Assembly: GCA_020631735.1 (NCBI GenBank)
Contig: CM036197.1
Location: forward strand, 41,401,880 to 41,465,879
From: Saccharum officinarum
Lineage: Eukaryota; Streptophyta; Magnoliopsida; Poales; Poaceae
DNA: 64,000 nucleotides
Reading direction: 5' to 3'
Shown here: positions 10,909 to 28,205 of the stretch, in pieces
Layout: each line of letters starts with the position of its first letter
Position numbering within the stretch: the first letter of the stretch is position 1
The notes under the pieces: model-generated
What the model was told of the DNA's origin: nothing
Database searches by the model: none
The model's input: only the letters and a program-made list of their open reading frames with translations
Program-made: the position numbers and the translations under genes

Positions 10909-12586
10909 TGAAAGCATCTAGGCCCCGGTGTTGGTTTCGGCAATTAATGACAACACATAATTACCATGACTAACGTGTGTTTTGCAGAAATGTTGGTAAG
11001 TTAGGTCATGTAGATGATAACTATTTTGGGCAATGTGGTATTCATGTCCCTTGATGGAGATCGTTTCGGTTTTCAAAGGATCAACGATAAGATTAAGGAC
11101 GGTTAGTTCCGGATGTCAAGGTGTTGAGATACATCTGGAATAGTCGTTAGGATCTTTGTTTCTTCCTTTGACCGTACTATAAAGAGGGGCATGAGCGAGT
11201 AGCTTGACCTAGGTGAGTCTTGTGTTTAGGTGTGGTGCACACTTATCAAACTTAGCACTAGGTAGCTCGAGAAAAGCTCAGAGTTTAGTTAGAAGCAACT
11301 TGGTTCAAGTTGCATCGCGTTTAGAAGACGTTTGAGCCGTTTACCTATGACCGGACGCGGTCCTGGTCATGATCGGACGCGTCCGGTCAGTACTAAATCT
11401 TCACTGCGTTTTTCAGCTGACTGACCGGACGTGGTCCTTGAGAGGACCGGACGCGGTGGTTAGGCTGACACGTGTTCCAGAGGGTAAACAGCGTAATCGG
11501 ACGCGACTGTGAAAATGATCGGTGCGTCCGATCAGGTTCCAGTAAGGTCCCGTGGAGACCTGACGCGTCCGGTCACCTATGATCGGACGCGGTCGTGCGT
11601 CTGGTCATATTTCAGTAAGGTCCCGTGGTGACCTGACGCGTCCGGTCACCTATGATCGGACGCGGTGATGCATCAGGTCAGATTTCCAGAAAGCTCTTGC
11701 ATGATCCCTGATCGGCGCGTCCGGTCATCACAGATCGGCGCGTCCGGTCACTCAGCACAGGTTTCCGTTATTCGACCGTTACACCTGACCGGCGCGTCCG
11801 GTCATATCGACAGGCGCATCCGGTCAGCACGCGTCTGGCTGTTTCGAAAGGTAACGGTTGAATTTGTTTGAGAGGTCTATAAATACACCCCCTCCACCTC
11901 TTTTAGAGCACTCTTGCTCATTTGTTTAGCTGAGAAACATCTTTGAAGTACAAGAGAGTGCAAGAGCCCTAGTGAGGATAGTAATTTGCGAATCAAAGTT
12001 TGAGAATCCTCTCTAGTGACAAGAGTCAAGCAAGTGTGTATCCATCTTCTCATTAGGCTTGTTGTGGTCAAGTGAGAGTTCTAGCTTGTTACTCTTGGTG
12101 ATCGCCATCACCTACACGGTTCGGTGGTGATTGGGAGTTTGGTGATCATCCGACGAGATTGTGGGTGACCCAACTCAAGTTGTGAGCGGTTTTGGGTGAT
12201 TCGCCGCGACGGAGTGTCAAAGAATCAACCCGTAGAGAGCACTTGATCCTTGCGCGGATCAAGGGGGAGCTACACCCTTGCGCGGGTGCTCCAACGAGGA
12301 CTAGTGGGGAGTGGTGACTCTCCGATACCTCGGCAAAACATCGCCGTGTTCCTATCCCCTTCTTTCAAGCATTTACTTTCTTGTATTACTTTCATTACTT
12401 GTTTACTTTCCTAGAATTGCCTTGCTAGTCTAGGATTGGAACTTAGGGTGCAAAACTTTTATCGGTAGAATCACAAGGAACACAAGTAGGCACTAGGGGT
12501 GAAGTTTGACTTGTAGGATTTAATTCTTGCAATTAATTTTTAGAAAAGCCCAATTTACCCCTCTCTTGGGCATCTTGATCCTTTCA
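10909..12586 (+). repeat. Sire-A 3' LTR (1678 bp)
   Basis: It begins TGAAAGCATCTAGGCC after the polypurine tract and ends TTGATCCTTTCA, the TG...CA form of LTRs, with the short inverted repeat TGAAAG/CTTTCA. U3 carries a dense array of the palindromic motif (11349-11826) and a TATA box ctataaatac at 11878-11887. The 5 bases after it (gatac) would be the target duplication; its partner is outside the window. Confidence 0.9.
11349..11826 (+). repeat. Palindromic CCGGACGCGTCCGG motif array in Sire-A U3
   Basis: Repeated half-sites accggacgcg and gcgtccggtca occur in both orientations, many with one or two substitutions. A longer block (aggtcccgtgg...gacctgacgcgtccggtcacctatgatcggacgcggt) is itself repeated near 11546 and 11620. 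The array ends about 50 bases before the TATA box. GC-rich palindromes in LTRs are known for Sireviruses such as those of maize; the CGCG core here is a variant. Confidence 0.85.
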
Positions 12587-12898
12587 GATACTCTTCGCGG
12601 TTACATTGTCATGACATAATACATGTTATGAGATCACAAGCTATATGTGCTTGTCCTTTAGTTGGCTTCCCCTTTGGATCTATCATAGATATGGCCTATG
12701 TGGTGGCGGCGGCAAGAATGACTTCCACATTGGTCGTTTAGGAATTTCTGGAAAACAAAGATTACATGTCATTATTCCTCATTATTACCTGTATATGAGG
12801 AAGTACAAAACATTTTGCAAATACTGCTATTGGATTTACTTACTAGTAACTAAAAGGTATCAGGTATAAATATAATTACCTCCATATTTTTTCGCGAC
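12587..12898. other. Intergenic, nothing recognised
   Basis: This is host sequence between Sire-A and the small secreted-protein gene. A 74-codon ORF here has no recognisable features. Confidence 0.5.
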
Positions 12899-13192
12899 TC
12901 ACACTGAGTTGTTGCAAGCCATTGAAAGAAAAGAAATTTCCTGAACACTTAATTCCTTCTCCTCGGAGCTTATGGTACGATGAACACAAGCCATGTCGAC
13001 TGATCGCACAGTGTCACAACAAGACTTACTTGGACGCTCATAGTTTCGACCCCTTTTGATATTTGTGTTGCATTCATGCTTAAACCTTTGTTTTTCATCG
13101 TAGCAATCCTTGTCTCCCCAAGCCTCATGCGCCGTGAATGTGGCAAAAATCAAAGCAAAGAACAGAAGATGGATGATTGCTTTTGTAGTCAT
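12899..13192 (-). CDS. Small secreted cysteine-rich protein, ECA1/prolamin-like
   Basis: A single-exon ORF of 97 residues. The N-terminus (about residues 1-26) is a typical signal peptide: MTTKAIIHLLFFALIFATFT, then Ala-His-Glu-Ala-Trp-Gly. The mature part has six cysteines in the order C-C-CC-C-C, including PSKSCCDTV, which resembles the ECA1 / prolamin-like secreted proteins of plant gametes and embryo sacs. The family assignment rests only on size, signal peptide and cysteine spacing. A TATA box (tattataaaag on the minus strand, 13248-13258) lies about 55 bases upstream of the ATG. That is a good core-promoter distance and favours a real gene over chance. A defensin-like or other cysteine-rich peptide is the alternative. 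Expression is unknown. Confidence 0.65.
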   Translation of the reverse strand: MTTKAIIHLLFFALIFATFTAHEAWGDKDCYDEKQRFKHECNTNIKRGRNYERPSKSCCDTVRSVDMACVHRTISSEEKELSVQEISFLSMACNNSV

Positions 13193-13247
13193 ATTGTACT
13201 ACTATGATGTTGATGTTTGGAATGGCTTCTATGCTAGCACACCCGTG

Positions 13248-13258
13248 CTTTTATAATA
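13248..13258 (-). promoter_or_regulatory. TATA box of the small secreted-protein gene
   Basis: The minus strand reads tattataaaag, about 55 bases upstream of the start codon at 13192. Confidence 0.55.
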
Positions 13259-13690
13259 CATATACGATGACCCAAGTATGATCACAAAATAAATGATTGA
13301 GAATCTTCAAAATCTAAGTCATAAAGCCGAAGATAAATGTTTACACATCCTTGAAGAAATTAAGTCATTTATTTTCATATCTTAATTAATGCTACGTGTC
13401 ATAGTGTAAGGCTCATTAATTTTCGTATCCCTGCACTACAGCTCAAAACCCAAGACCAGACTCACTCCTACTTCAAATAAATGCCCAAATATCCACACCA
13501 GTAGTATTGCATTAAATATTAATATCGAAAACTAAATGATAGAGTTCTAAACAAATTGCATATAGTGCACTAAATATCAAGTTTTGAAAAAAAAATTGTT
13601 GTCTTTGAATTGATAACATTGATAGAGTACAAAACAGATAACTCATCCATACTCAAGACCTTACTTTGATTTTACTATCACATTTACCAT

Positions 13691-14248
13691 GGCTAAAGTA
13701 TATTTTTCAACCTCTAACTTGCTCGGTAGTCTGATTTTCAACCTTAAATTATGAAACCAAGCAATAGACATTCTCCAACGGGCAAAACTGGAAAAAATGG
13801 TTCTATTGCTGGTTTTGAAGGTGGTTTTCTATTTTTAAAATAATAAAAATCTAGTTTTCAATCTAAAATTGATAAATAATTTATGTTATATGACAAATAT
13901 GAAATTAGTACTATTTTTTCTAGAAATGCTATCTACATGTTTATGATCTATATATAGTTTTTAGAACTAATTTGTTTCTATTCCTTTTGTTTTATTGCTC
14001 GTAGTCGTGCTCATTATTTTTAGAAAAAAGACCTTGTACTATTTTCATAATTTTCTGTTTTAAAATAAATTATTTATGAATTTTTAGATATCAAACATAC
14101 TATTTTTTGTTTTTAGAAAATAGAAAATCACTTTAGAAACCCGTCACGGGACCAAATGTGTCCATTTCGATAGTTAGAGGGTGTCTGTTACCTAATTTTA
14201 TAGTTCAGGGCATGCAACTTATAAAGATTAAAAAATGTACCTTACCCA
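13691..14248. mobile_element. MULE-type MITE (558 bp) with 9-bp target duplication
   Basis: It is flanked by perfect 9-bp direct repeats ATTTACCAT (13682-13690 and 14249-14257). The ends are imperfect inverted repeats: left GGCTAAAGTATATTTTTC, right (reverse complement) TGGGTAAGGTACATTTTTTA. Similarity continues inward, for example the left segment near 13760 against the inverted right segment near 14190. A 9-bp duplication is typical of Mutator-like elements. There is no coding capacity. Confidence 0.75.
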
Positions 14249-14473
14249 ATTTACCATACTCGACCAAACTCACTCCTTCCACGAACCATCTTTAAAATGA
14301 AGTTCTCCACGTAAAGATAAATATTTAGACAAACTGGGACACCAATGGCAAGAAAGCAAACTCATGTGTGACACCCCTTCAACCCCCAGTCCATGCCAAT
14401 ATGGTCCACTAAAACAAAGGATGCTATATCGGTTGCGTCATCACACATGTGGGCTGCCTGCATGTACTATATG

Positions 14474-14749
14474 TAGGGATGAAAACGGATCGGATACGGA
14501 CGGATATCACTGATATTATATTTGTTTTTATATTTATGTCCGGATTCGGATTCGAATACGGATAATATAAAAAATGCCGGATAGGATACGATTGGATATC
14601 GACATCATAAATATGTGATTTAAATATTCGGATACGAATACGGTATCGGATATTAAATATCCGGACTCGGATACGGACGGATTTAAACCCCTCTAAACGG
14701 ATTCGGTCTTGAATACGGTCGGAAAATATCCGTACCGTTTTCATCCCTG
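14474..14749. mobile_element. hAT-type MITE (276 bp) with 8-bp target duplication
   Basis: Perfect 8-bp direct repeats ACTATATG (14466-14473 and 14750-14757) flank inverted ends TAGGGATGAAAACGG / CAGGGATGAAAACGG. The interior is a run of gatacgga-like repeats, which creates a spurious Arg/Ile-rich minus-strand ORF. The 8-bp duplication indicates the hAT superfamily. Confidence 0.85.
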
Positions 14750-14757
14750 ACTATATG

Positions 14758-15180
14758 GGTAGGTTTTCGTATAGACTACTATATGGCTTCTTCCACGGTG
14801 ATTATGGGTAACCTAACTAGCCGAGTAATGCTTAGTTTGTTATCATGAGTACTTTTATGATATCGTAAGTACTGTTTTTCTTCTTTTCTTTCACACTGTG
14901 GACATTGAAGACTGTCGTCTACGTCACTGGCAATTCTGGGGCATCCCACTATCCCAGGTTTGGAAAAAAAATAGTTTATGTGATGTACTTTACCTATTAC
15001 TGATTATTATTTTTGTTTACCACCCATCTGTGGTACGTCATAGGGAGTTTGTAACAAAAAGTATGCGAATATGCGGTAGTAGTAGAATATTACCGTTTAT
15101 TTTTACTTAGAAACATATACTTCCCCACTCACTAAATTACCTTTTTTTTATTTAAGGAAGAGAATTTCAACGTTGTAGGA
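14758..15180. other. Intergenic, nothing recognised
   Basis: AT-rich host sequence with no convincing gene or repeat structure. Confidence 0.4.
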
Positions 15181-15560
15181 ATATGAACAACACATTTCTT
15201 CGGTATTGGACGAATGGACGAGTTTACAATGGCCGCATTATAGGAATTGGACATTTCTTTAGTAGCAGAGGCGGATCTAGCGGTGAGGCGGGTGAGGCTC
15301 AAGCCCGACAACGGAGCCTCTCCTTGAGTCCCTCCTAATTTTTATAGGCATGAAAGAGATGGAAGAGATACTTTAGAGGTTGAAGATGAGTTAATCCTTC
15401 TCTTCTATAAATTCCAGATTCACCGCTGTTTAGCAGTATATCGGACGAGTTTAGCATGGCCGAACGTTATAGGCTTATAGCCTTATAGGAACAGCACGTT
15501 TCTTTAGTACTGTATTGGACAAATGGGATGGCCGAATTCCAAGGCGTTATTTTTTTTTAA
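15181..15560 (+). repeat. Degenerate tandem repeats, unit with tattggacgaatgg...ggccg
   Basis: Three related copies begin near 15190, 15437 and 15505. Each has caca/gcacgtttctt..., a ta(t)tggac(g/a)a(a)tgg or atcggacgagttt block, and atggccg. A hAT-like MITE (15266-15428) is inserted between the first and second. Confidence 0.5.
15266..15428. mobile_element. Short hAT-like MITE (163 bp)
   Basis: The ends are cagaggcggatctagcggtg and cagattcaccgctg (inverted). The 8-bp flanks TTTAGTAG (15258-15265) and TTTAGCAG (15429-15436) differ at one base. The element belongs to the common grass repeat type beginning CAGNGGCGGA. Confidence 0.65.
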
Positions 15561-16099
15561 TCTCGCCAATGTTGCATTTTCATGCCTGTCTGTCGGTTCA
15601 CTCCAGCGGTTCGTGCTGGGCCTTGGCCCATTGCTGACGCTTACGTACGAGGGAGTTGAAAACTGAAACTCCAAGATGAACAACTTCTGATCGCTACAAA
15701 GCGATTGTTAGGGGGAAGGTTTGCTTCGTTCTCAGGTGCAGGAAGACTCCACATGATACCGACAGCCAGATGCTAACCATTCACATACACTTGTCTTTTT
15801 CAATAGAAGAAGAAGAAAATTGCATTGGCACAAATTATCAAAACCTGACATACAATCGTGTCGTAACTGTCCGTCAGAAATTACAAACCGTTGCGGACGA
15901 CGGTACAGGAATCGTCCTGCTGTGGCTAAACTAGCTCGTTATTCATTTTCAGAGGAATCAGGACTCTGAATCTACTACTTAAAGCTCGCACGTTATGTGT
16001 TGCTGCAGCATCACCTAAACACCGCAGGAATCAAATCCGCCAGAAATAACGGCACCTCCAGCCTACTCCACAATGCTGCTGTGCTCCAGAATTCTACAT
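15561..16099 (-). other. Downstream flank / probable 3' UTR of the ABCC gene
   Basis: Non-coding sequence directly 3' of the transporter stop codon. I could not place the polyadenylation site. Confidence 0.4.
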
Positions 16100-23393
<7,294 letters not shown>

Positions 23394-23492
23394 CTGCAGC
23401 AAGCAAGAAAAATGATAAATAGTGCATACTTGAGTTTAATTTTGAAAGCACAAACATGGTGCACGACAGAACTTCGCACAAGTCATCTTATG
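23394..23492 (-). other. Remnant of the ABCC intron before the copia insertion
   Basis: This begins with the splice acceptor (ttgcttgctgcag on the minus strand) of the first visible exon and continues to the copia LTR at 23493. The rest of the intron is displaced by insertions. Confidence 0.7.
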
Positions 23493-23609
23493 TGTTGAAG
23501 TGTATGGTCTCTATTGATTTGGCTAACCCTAGAAGGGCAGCTATATAGTGTAACATACATGGGCCTCATGGGCCTAGCCACATGGGCCTCACATACATAT
23601 ACTCCAACA
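23493..23609 (-). repeat. 117-bp 3' LTR of the minus-strand copia element
   Basis: On the minus strand it begins TGTTGGAGTATATG and ends CACTTCAACA, with the TGTTG/CAACA inverted termini of short copia LTRs. It is preceded by the purine tract actgcgggggg (23610-23620). Confidence 0.75.
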
Positions 23610-24654
23610 CCCCCCGCAGTCTGAACTACCGTCACAGCGGAGTCAGACTGGACACCAGGAAAAGTAAACACAGACGAGCCCCCCCACAGACGCAACTAGC
23701 CAATGGTGACGTTGAGGCTGGAGCGGAAGGCGGTGAAGGTCGACGACGGGAGGCCCTTGGTGAAGATGTCTGCGAACTGGGATGTAGTAGGTACATGTAG
23801 GACTCGCACCTCGCCGATGTCAACCCGATCACGGACGAAGTGAAGGTCGATCTCCACATGCTTGGTCCGCTGGTGCTGCACGAGGTTGGTGGAGAGGTAG
23901 ACCGCACTGACGTTGTCGCAGTAGACAAGCGTGCTCCTGAGAAGAGGATTATGGAGCTCGGCCAGGAGTTGTCGGAGCCAAGAGGCCTCCGCCACGCCAT
24001 TGGCCACGGCGCGGTACTCCGCCTCGGCACTGGAGCGGGAGGCCACCTGCTGGCGCTTGGACGACTAGGACACAAGGTTGCCGCCCAAGAAGACAGCGTA
24101 GCCGAAGGTGGAGCGCCGAGTGTCCGGACATCCGGCCCAGTCAGCGTCAGTGTAGACAACCATCTCGGTGGAGGAGGACCGCCGGTGAAGGAGCAGGCCG
24201 TAGCCCACAGTGCCTCGGAGGTAGCGGATGAGGCGCTTGAGGGCAGTGAGGTGGGGCTCCCTCGGATCATGCATATGAAGGCACAGCTGCTGAACTGCAT
24301 AACTGATGTCTAGTCGAGTGAAGGTGAGGTACTGGTGGGATCAGACACCATGTTCCCCTCGGACTCGGACATCTTGCCCTGTGTGTCAACTGGAGTAGAG
24401 CAGGGGTTGCAGTCTAGCATCCCAGCTCGCTCAAGAATGTCAAGAGTGTACTGCCGCTGGTGAAGAAGTAGCCCAGCAGGATGAGGCGCAACTGTGACCC
24501 CAAGGAAGTAGTGGAGCACACCCAGATCCTTCAGCAAATTCCTGCTGGAGAGAGGTGATGATGCGGCGAAGGAGTGACTCACTAGAGGCGGTGACGACAA
24601 TGTCATCAACATAGAGCAATAGGTACGCAGTCTCAGCTCCATGGTGGTAGATGA
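23610..24654 (-). pseudogene. Copia (minus) RT C-terminal part and RNase H, broken
   Basis: RNase H is clear: YTDADWAGCPDTRRS, SRSSAEAEYRAVANG, VYCDNVSAVYLSTN, QHQRTKHVEID and FADIFTKGLPSS. The RT part has KDLGVLHYFLGVTV and LLLHQRQYTLDIL. A stop near 24065 and a frame change near 24290-24310 break the frame. Sequence stops at the hAT target site (24655-24662) and resumes at 34277. Confidence 0.85.
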
Positions 24655-25112
24655 ACAGGGACTAAGGATGGCAACGGGTCGGGTTCGGATCGGGTGGAGT
24701 CTCCGTGCACCCAAAACCGAAACCCGAAATTGAAACCCGAACCCGAACCGAAAACCGATTCGGGTGGAAATTCATCACCAAAACCAAACCCGCGGATACC
24801 CGAAACCTGAACGGATACCCGAAACCCGAATGGATACCCGAAACCCGCGGATAAATATACACATATTCACATGTATAAATAAGAGGCAATAAATAATAAA
24901 TATTTTCATGAGTCAATTTTGAATAGATTTAATAATCTAAGTAAACAAGTTATTATTAGAATATTATAAAACATGAGTTTTAATTCCAAATGATTTATTT
25001 CGGATATCCATTGGATATCCACGGGTGAAAAACCAAACCCGATACCAAACCCGAAACCGAAACCGAAAACCGTGGGTGAAAAACCATCCCCAAACCCGAA
25101 ACCGCAGGACCC

Positions 25113-27074
25113 TGAAAGTCTTATGTTTGGTGTTGGTAATTAGTGACAATGCCTAAGTACTAATCCTATGCCTAAGTTGTATGTAGCATATGAGGATTAG
25201 TACATTCCAAGGTTGGTGGCAAGATGGACATGGTGATCATGATGGTCACACTTGGATTTGGACGCAACCCTACGTGATCAAGGGAAAGGTATATGTTTAA
25301 GGGTTGTGTTTTAGTAACCAAGACACCTACTGGGTGTGGTTACATTATAGGATAGATAGCCGTACTATAAAGAGGGGAATGACGCGGCTATTGAACTCCT
25401 AAGTGCCTCTAGATGTGCATTTCATGATCATATGCATTTGGATAGAACTAATAACGCCTCGGAAAATAATTGTGAAAATGCTAACACACTCACACATGAC
25501 GAGATCACTTGGTGGTGTTAGCACGTTTGCGACGGCGGTGGAGTTTGAGTGGTAGAGAGGGTTTGGGTTCCTCTCTCCCTCCCGCCGAGCTTGCAAGGCG
25601 GGATTCAGGCGTTTTCGAGAAGTTGAAACGATTATTTTCCACTACGCCGGAAGTCCGGAAAAGAAACGGAGGCGAACGGAGGTCACAGAGGTGACCGGAC
25701 GCTGAACCGGACGCGGTCCTTGCATGACCGGACGCGTCCGGTCAGTGTTCAGTGTCTGCATATTTTTCAGTTCGATGATCGGACGCGAGGCGCGTCCGGT
25801 CACTGATGATCGGACGCGTCCGGTCGTTCAGGGAGCTTACTGGACTCTAACCGGACGCTGTCTTTGTCGCGTCCGGTCATTTTCTTCAGCGCGTCCGGTC
25901 ACTATTTCGTTGAGCGCTGCTCAGGCGACCAGCGCGTCCGGTCCTTCACGGGACCGGCGCGTCCGGTCAGTTGGACCAGCGCGTCCGGTCGTTGCTTCGC
26001 AGTTAGCCGTTGGGCGACCAGCGCGTCCGGTCGTTTGGACTAGCGCGTCCGGTCAGTACTTCACGAGTTAGCCGTTGGGCGACCGGCGCGTCCGGTCAGT
26101 TGGACCAGCGCGTCCGGTCAGCCCGATTTCGGCTGTTTAAGTTTCTAACGGCTATATTCGAAGGGGTACGTCTATAAATACTCGTTGGCCGGCTCAAGGC
26201 TCTCTCTCTCGAACTTTTGACATACTTGTGAGCACTTTGAGCTAAGCAACTCCCCTCCCACTCATCTCTCTTGCTTCTTTGCATATTCGAAGTGAGATTA
26301 AGTGATCCAAGTGCATTTGCATTGTGAGATTGCATCTAGTTGGCACTTGGTGGTTGATTTGCTGCGGGATTCTTGTTTCTCTTGGTGGTTGCCGCCACCT
26401 AGACGGCTTGGAGCAGCTTGGAGGCGTTGGCAAGAGTTGGTGATTGTTCTTGGCCACCTCCGGTGATTGTGAGGGGTTTGTGCCTACCTCGGCGAAGCGC
26501 CAAAGGCAACATTAGTATATTGCTCGTGTCATTGCAACCTTTTGCCATTTGGTAGGTTCTTGTGGTGCCTTTTGAGAGGCTCGGTGTGAGACCGATTAGC
26601 CACCGAACCACGTGGTGAAGAGGGACACAACGGGGACTAGCGTGCCGGCAAGCACGTGAACCTCGGGATAAATCTTCGTGTCATCACTTTCATATTGTGA
26701 TTGCTTGATCCCGGTGTTTGGTTATCTTGGTATTCATTGTTGATCATATTGGTTGGCTCAATACTTCGCCCCTCGGTGATACCCTCTTATCTCTCTTGTA
26801 TTAATTTCTTAGTTATCTTTGCTAGCTAGTTAGCTTAGCTAGAGTAGTTCTCTTGTGTAGCTTGCTAGTTGTAGTTGTACTTACCTTCTCGGTTTGACTT
26901 GTGCGGTTGAGTGCAAATACTAGAATTGTGAATTGGATAGGTGGTTTGCAAACACCCATAGGCTAAGCAAAACTCGCATCTCGCTATTTGTTATATTGAT
27001 AAACTTGTTTAGCTTGTCGTTGTAGAAATTTTTAATAGGCTATTCACCTCCCCTCTAGCCATCAAGACCTTTCA
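25113..27074 (+). repeat. Sire-B 5' LTR (1962 bp)
   Basis: It begins TGAAAGTCTTATGTTTGG and ends CATCAAGACCTTTCA. U3 has the palindromic motif array (25693-26118) and a TATA box tctataaata at 26171-26180. ORFs in the LTR (for example 25724-26071) are composition artefacts of the array. Confidence 0.95.
25693..26118 (+). repeat. Palindromic motif array in Sire-B 5' LTR
   Basis: There is a full palindrome tgaccggacgcgtccggtca near 25725 and about twenty further half-sites. Most of the 3' half are the form gaccagcgcgtccggtc, so the array changes from mixed to one orientation towards the TATA box. Confidence 0.85.
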
Positions 27075-27076
27075 AG

Positions 27077-27090
27077 TGGTATCGGAGCAT
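27077..27090 (+). other. Sire-B primer binding site
   Basis: tggtatcggagc, two bases after the LTR, matches the complement of the initiator Met-tRNA 3' end (TGGTATCAGAGC) with one mismatch. Confidence 0.85.
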
Positions 27091-27128
27091 TGGTCACCGT
27101 TTGTAAGGCTTAACAACCTCGGTGTAAG

Positions 27129-28205
27129 ATGGCTCAAGTTATGTTCAATCATGTTAATGGCAAGCCTCCATTCTTTGATGGCGTCTCTTTCTTTGATCAT
27201 TGGAAAAGGAAGATGAAGCAATATCTAGGCAATATACATGAGAAGGTTTGGGATGTGACCAAAGAAGGATACGTCATTCTTGATGAGGAAAACCTCACTC
27301 CCAATGACCGCATCAACAAACAATGCAATACGGCGGCACTTGACACAATCTATCGTGCCATTGATGATAAAGTATTTGAGCAAATCAAAGATCTTGAAAA
27401 GGCAAATGAGCTTTGGATAAGGCTTGAAGAAACATATGAAGGCACTTCAACGGTAAAAAGTGTCAAACTATATATGCTCAAGGACAAGTTCTCCACATTC
27501 AAGATGAAGGATGATGAATCCATCCCGGAGATGTTCTATAGGCTCCAAGTCATTGTCAATGATCTCAAGGGGCTTGGGGAGAAGGTTGAGGACAAGGACT
27601 TCTCACACAAGTTCTTGATGTGCTTACCCAAGAAGTTTGCCACCTTGAGAAGAATGATCTTTAGAGAGGGATTGGACAAGATCAAACCAACCAATGTGCT
27701 TGGAGATATAATGACCGATGCCCAATACAATGATGATGAAGATGAGGTAGAAGAGAAGAAGGAAACCAAGGTCAAGCAAGAGAAGCCCATTGCATTCAAG
27801 GCTTCATCCTCTAAGGGCAAGAGCAAGGTTGATGATGATGATGACGATCCATTTGATGATGAGATCATGGCCCTTCTAGTGCAAAAGATGGGTCGGTTCA
27901 TGAAGAAGAGAGGCTATGGTGCAAGAAATAGAAGGGACTTCATGAAGGCAAAGGAGGTGCTTTGCTACAATTGCAATAGCCCCGATCATGTAGTGGCAAA
28001 GTGCCCCTATGAAGACAAAAGATATCATGATGGTGAGTTGAAATTGAAGAAGAACAAGAAGGAGAAGAAAGCAAAGAAGAGCTTCACATTCAATAAGAAG
28101 AAGAAAGGTAGTGGTTATGTGGTCACTTGGGATAGTGACAACTCCGATAGTGATGATGATGAAAGCTCTAGTGATGATGAGAGGACCACTCGGCGAGATA
28201 GTTAG
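27129..28205 (+). CDS. Sire-B gag (358 residues), C-terminally truncated
   Basis: The first ATG after the primer site gives MAQVMFNHVNGKPPFFDG. The front half is the gag-polypeptide (UBN2-like) domain of copia gag, with FDHWKRKMKQYL, NELWIRLEETYEG and FKMKDDESIPEMFYRLQVI. A Lys/Glu-rich linker and an acidic Asp run follow. A CCHC zinc knuckle CYNCNSPDHVVAKC (about 27964-28005) comes next, then a Lys-rich segment and an Asp/Ser-rich end. The frame stops at 28203-28205, just past a deletion junction. By comparison with Sire-A, the second half of gag with its second zinc knuckle is gone. The frame itself is intact, so a shortened gag could be made. Confidence 0.85.
   Translation: MAQVMFNHVNGKPPFFDGVSFFDHWKRKMKQYLGNIHEKVWDVTKEGYVILDEENLTPNDRINKQCNTAALDTIYRAIDDKVFEQIKDLEKANELWIRLEETYEGTSTVKSVKLYMLKDKFSTFKMKDDESIPEMFYRLQVIVNDLKGLGEKVEDKDFSHKFLMCLPKKFATLRRMIFREGLDKIKPTNVLGDIMTDAQYNDDEDEVEEKKETKVKQEKPIAFKASSSKGKSKVDDDDDDPFDDEIMALLVQKMGRFMKKRGYGARNRRDFMKAKEVLCYNCNSPDHVVAKCPYEDKRYHDGELKLKKNKKEKKAKKSFTFNKKKKGSGYVVTWDSDNSDSDDDESSSDDERTTRRDS

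Larger units (their letters stand above)
1716..12586 (+). mobile_element. Sire-A: Sirevirus-type Ty1/copia retrotransposon, 5' part missing
   Basis: The order gag - protease - integrase - RT - RNase H - env-like region - polypurine tract - LTR on the plus strand identifies a Ty1/copia element of the Sirevirus lineage. Integrase before RT defines copia; the long spacer and third ORF region are Sirevirus traits. The 5' LTR and N-terminal gag lie beyond the gypsy LTR at 1-1715. Pol has three in-frame stops and the env-like region several stops and frameshifts, so the copy is dead. It is related to Sire-B (25113-34218) but a different family: the LTRs differ and Sire-B has no env-like region. Confidence 0.9.

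Noticed and set aside
14424..14744. 106-codon Arg/Ile-rich ORF
   Set aside because: Product of gatacgga-type repeats inside a hAT MITE.
23840..24313. 157-codon plus-strand ORF
   Set aside because: Antisense shadow of copia RT/RNase H on the minus strand.
25693..26118. Regularly repeated palindromes resembling a CRISPR array
   Set aside because: Spacing is irregular, it lies in a retrotransposon U3 region, and this is a plant nuclear genome.
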